Shown here piece by piece: positions 5,822 through 7,495 of a stretch of 7,495 nt of DNA. Each line of letters starts with the position of its first letter. Position 1 is the stretch's first letter. The stretch is taken from positions 1 to 7,495 of the forward strand of contig CANQIR010000051.1 of NCBI GenBank assembly GCA_947624095.1. The letters run 5' to 3'. The stretch is from an uncultured Bacilli bacterium. Lineage in GTDB: Bacteria; Bacillota_I; Bacilli_A; RF39; UBA660. The notes beneath the pieces are model-generated. The model was not told the DNA's origin. It did no database searches and saw nothing but the letters and a program-made list of their open reading frames with translations. Made by a program: the position numbers and the translations under genes.

Positions 5822-7495
5822 GTGAATACTTTAAATGATGTTGAACTTAAAAAAATTGATGCTTATTTTAGGGCAGCTAATTATTTAACTGCTGGACAGT
5901 TATACTTATTAGATAATCCCCTACTTAGAAGACCTTTAAAGCAAGAGGATATTAAAAAAAAGATTGTAGGACACTGGGGGACTTGTCCAGGACAAAATTT
6001 TGTTTATGTACATTTGAATAGAATTATTAAAAAATATAATTTAAATATGATTTATGTATCTGGTCCAGGACATGGTGGGAATGCGATAGTAGCTAATGTG
6101 TATTTGGAACATACATATAGTGAAGTATATCCGGAGATTACGTATGATGAAAATGGTTTAAAAAAATTATTTAAGCAGTTTTCTTTTCCAGGTGGAATAC
6201 CTAGTCATGTAGCGCCAGAAACACCAGGAAGTATTAATGAAGGTGGCGAACTTGGGTATAGTTTAGCACACGCTTTTGGGGCCGTATTTGATAATCCTGA
6301 TTTAATTGCTACTTGTGTAGTGGGAGATGGAGAAGCAGAAACAGGACCACTTGCTACTTCTTGGCATTCGAATAAATTTTTAAATCCAATTAGTGATGGT
6401 GTGGTATTACCGATATTACATTTAAATGGTTATAAGATTAGTAATCCAACAATTTTTTCAAGAATTAGTGATGAAGAAATAAGAGATTTCTTTATGGGAT
6501 GCGGGTGGAAACCTTATTTTGTGGAAGGAGATAATCCTTTACAAATGCACGAATTAATGGCCTCTACTTTGGATACAGTCATTGAAGAGATAAAGGCGAT
6601 TAAAGAAAAAGCAACAAGAGAAAATGATGCAAAAAGACCTAGATGGCCGATGATTGTTCTTAGAACTCCTAAGGGATGGACTGGGCCAAAGGAAGTTGAT
6701 GGGAAAGTTATTGAAAATACATTTAGAGCTCATCAAGTACCAATTATGATGGATAAGCCAGAACATTTAGAGGCTTTAGAAAGTTGGCTTAGAAGTTATC
6801 ATCCAGAGGAGTTATTTGATGATAAGGGAACTCTAATTAAGGAATTACAGGATTTAATTCCAAATTGTGAACAAAGGATGGGTGCTAATCCATATGCTAA
6901 TGGTGGAAAACTATTAAAGGAATTGAAAACACCAGATTTTAAGGATTATGCTGTTAAGTTAAATGGTCCAGGTAGTGTAGAAGCCCAAGATATGTTAGTA
7001 CTTGGAGAATATATAAGAGATGTTATTAAACTAAATGAAGAGAATAAAAACTTTCGGATATTTGGACCTGATGAGACAATGAGTAATCGATTAAGTAAAG
7101 TCTTTGAAACAACTACAAGAGTATGGAATGCTAAGAAAATTCCGGAAGATGAATTTTTAAATACAAGTGGCCGGGTAATGGATTCGATGCTTAGTGAGCA
7201 TTTATGTGAAGGTTGGCTTGAGGGTTATTTATTGACAGGAAGACACGGATTATTTGCTAGTTATGAAGCTTTTATTAGAATTATTGATTCAATGTTTGCT
7301 CAACACGCCAAATGGCTAAAGGTAACTAGGACACTTCCTTGGCGAGAAGATATTGCTTCTTTGAATTATATTTTGACAAGTAATGTATGGCAACAAGACC
7401 ATAATGGATTTACACATCAAGACCCAGGATTTTTAGATCACGTTGCTAATAAAAAGGCTGATATTGTGAGAATGTATTTACCACCGGATGCTAAT
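5822..7495 (+). CDS. xfp: Phosphoketolase (xylulose-5-P / fructose-6-P), partial (C-terminus off the right edge)
   Basis: This is a cytoplasmic thiamine-diphosphate enzyme that splits xylulose-5-phosphate, and in many relatives fructose-6-phosphate, with phosphate into acetyl-phosphate plus a shorter sugar phosphate. It is the key step of heterofermentative sugar use. The frame runs 558 codons to the window edge; family members are about 790-830 residues. Diagnostic segments are [11 protein letters not shown] (50-60), GPGHGG (81-86), EGGELGY (140-146, phosphoketolase signature 1), [11 protein letters not shown] (168-178, diphosphate and Mg2+ binding and the end of signature 2), [19 protein letters not shown] (458-476) and THQDPGF (531-537). 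All match the family closely, so the enzyme looks intact as far as seen. GTG 5822 is the only start in the frame after the stop at 5798-5800, and it has GGTGG 6 bases upstream. It may be co-transcribed with dacA, though no functional link is apparent. Pentose versus hexose preference cannot be read here. Confidence 0.95.
   Translation, partial: MNTLNDVELKKIDAYFRAANYLTAGQLYLLDNPLLRRPLKQEDIKKKIVGHWGTCPGQNFVYVHLNRIIKKYNLNMIYVSGPGHGGNAIVANVYLEHTYSEVYPEITYDENGLKKLFKQFSFPGGIPSHVAPETPGSINEGGELGYSLAHAFGAVFDNPDLIATCVVGDGEAETGPLATSWHSNKFLNPISDGVVLPILHLNGYKISNPTIFSRISDEEIRDFFMGCGWKPYFVEGDNPLQMHELMASTLDTVIEEIKAIKEKATRENDAKRPRWPMIVLRTPKGWTGPKEVDGKVIENTFRAHQVPIMMDKPEHLEALESWLRSYHPEELFDDKGTLIKELQDLIPNCEQRMGANPYANGGKLLKELKTPDFKDYAVKLNGPGSVEAQDMLVLGEYIRDVIKLNEENKNFRIFGPDETMSNRLSKVFETTTRVWNAKKIPEDEFLNTSGRVMDSMLSEHLCEGWLEGYLLTGRHGLFASYEAFIRIIDSMFAQHAKWLKVTRTLPWREDIASLNYILTSNVWQQDHNGFTHQDPGFLDHVANKKADIVRMYLPPDAN

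Noticed and set aside
6554..6766. A 70-codon minus-strand reading frame
   Set aside because: It is antisense to the well-conserved phosphoketolase and its product has no recognisable features.

Overview
The window is AT-rich DNA from a low-GC Gram-positive lineage (Bacillota, probably Bacilli-like). TGG is the tryptophan codon and genes end at TAA or TGA, so the standard bacterial code fits. A secreted D-Ala-D-Ala carboxypeptidase implies a peptidoglycan wall, which argues against a wall-less mollicute. A wall-bearing, uncultured gut relative of the Mollicutes is possible, but this is a guess from composition and gene content.

Layout. Positions 1-4491 are all on the minus strand. In transcription order they hold a helicase-IV-like SF1 helicase (4491-2929), a TtcA-family tRNA-thiolation enzyme (2860-2036, with its own promoter and a terminator overlapping its stop codon), and a two-gene metal-resistance operon. 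That operon is an ArsR/CadC-type sensor (1936-1562) followed after one base by a CadA-type P1B ATPase (1560 to beyond the left edge). Positions 4604-7495 are on the plus strand: a DacA-like carboxypeptidase (4604-5782), then the N-terminal two thirds or so of a phosphoketolase (5822 to beyond the right edge).

How the genes work together. The sensor-ATPase pair is a self-contained circuit. The promoter has a near-consensus -35 and -10, one palindromic operator fills the spacer and a second covers the start of the transcript, and the sensor carries two candidate metal sites. Zn, Cd or Pb binding should release repression and raise efflux. The other genes (DNA repair, tRNA modification, wall remodelling, central carbon metabolism) share no evident pathway. 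The helicase and dacA are fired divergently from promoters whose -35 boxes overlap.

Most of the window is ordinary. I see no transposon, CRISPR array, RNA gene, phage gene or obviously new multi-gene system, and no gene-free stretch above 300 bases. The most unusual point is the helicase start. Conserved sequence runs 64 codons upstream of the first ATG, no ATG, GTG, TTG or CTG occurs in that stretch, and the promoter and Shine-Dalgarno point to an ATA codon whose Shine-Dalgarno is itself paired in a small hairpin.
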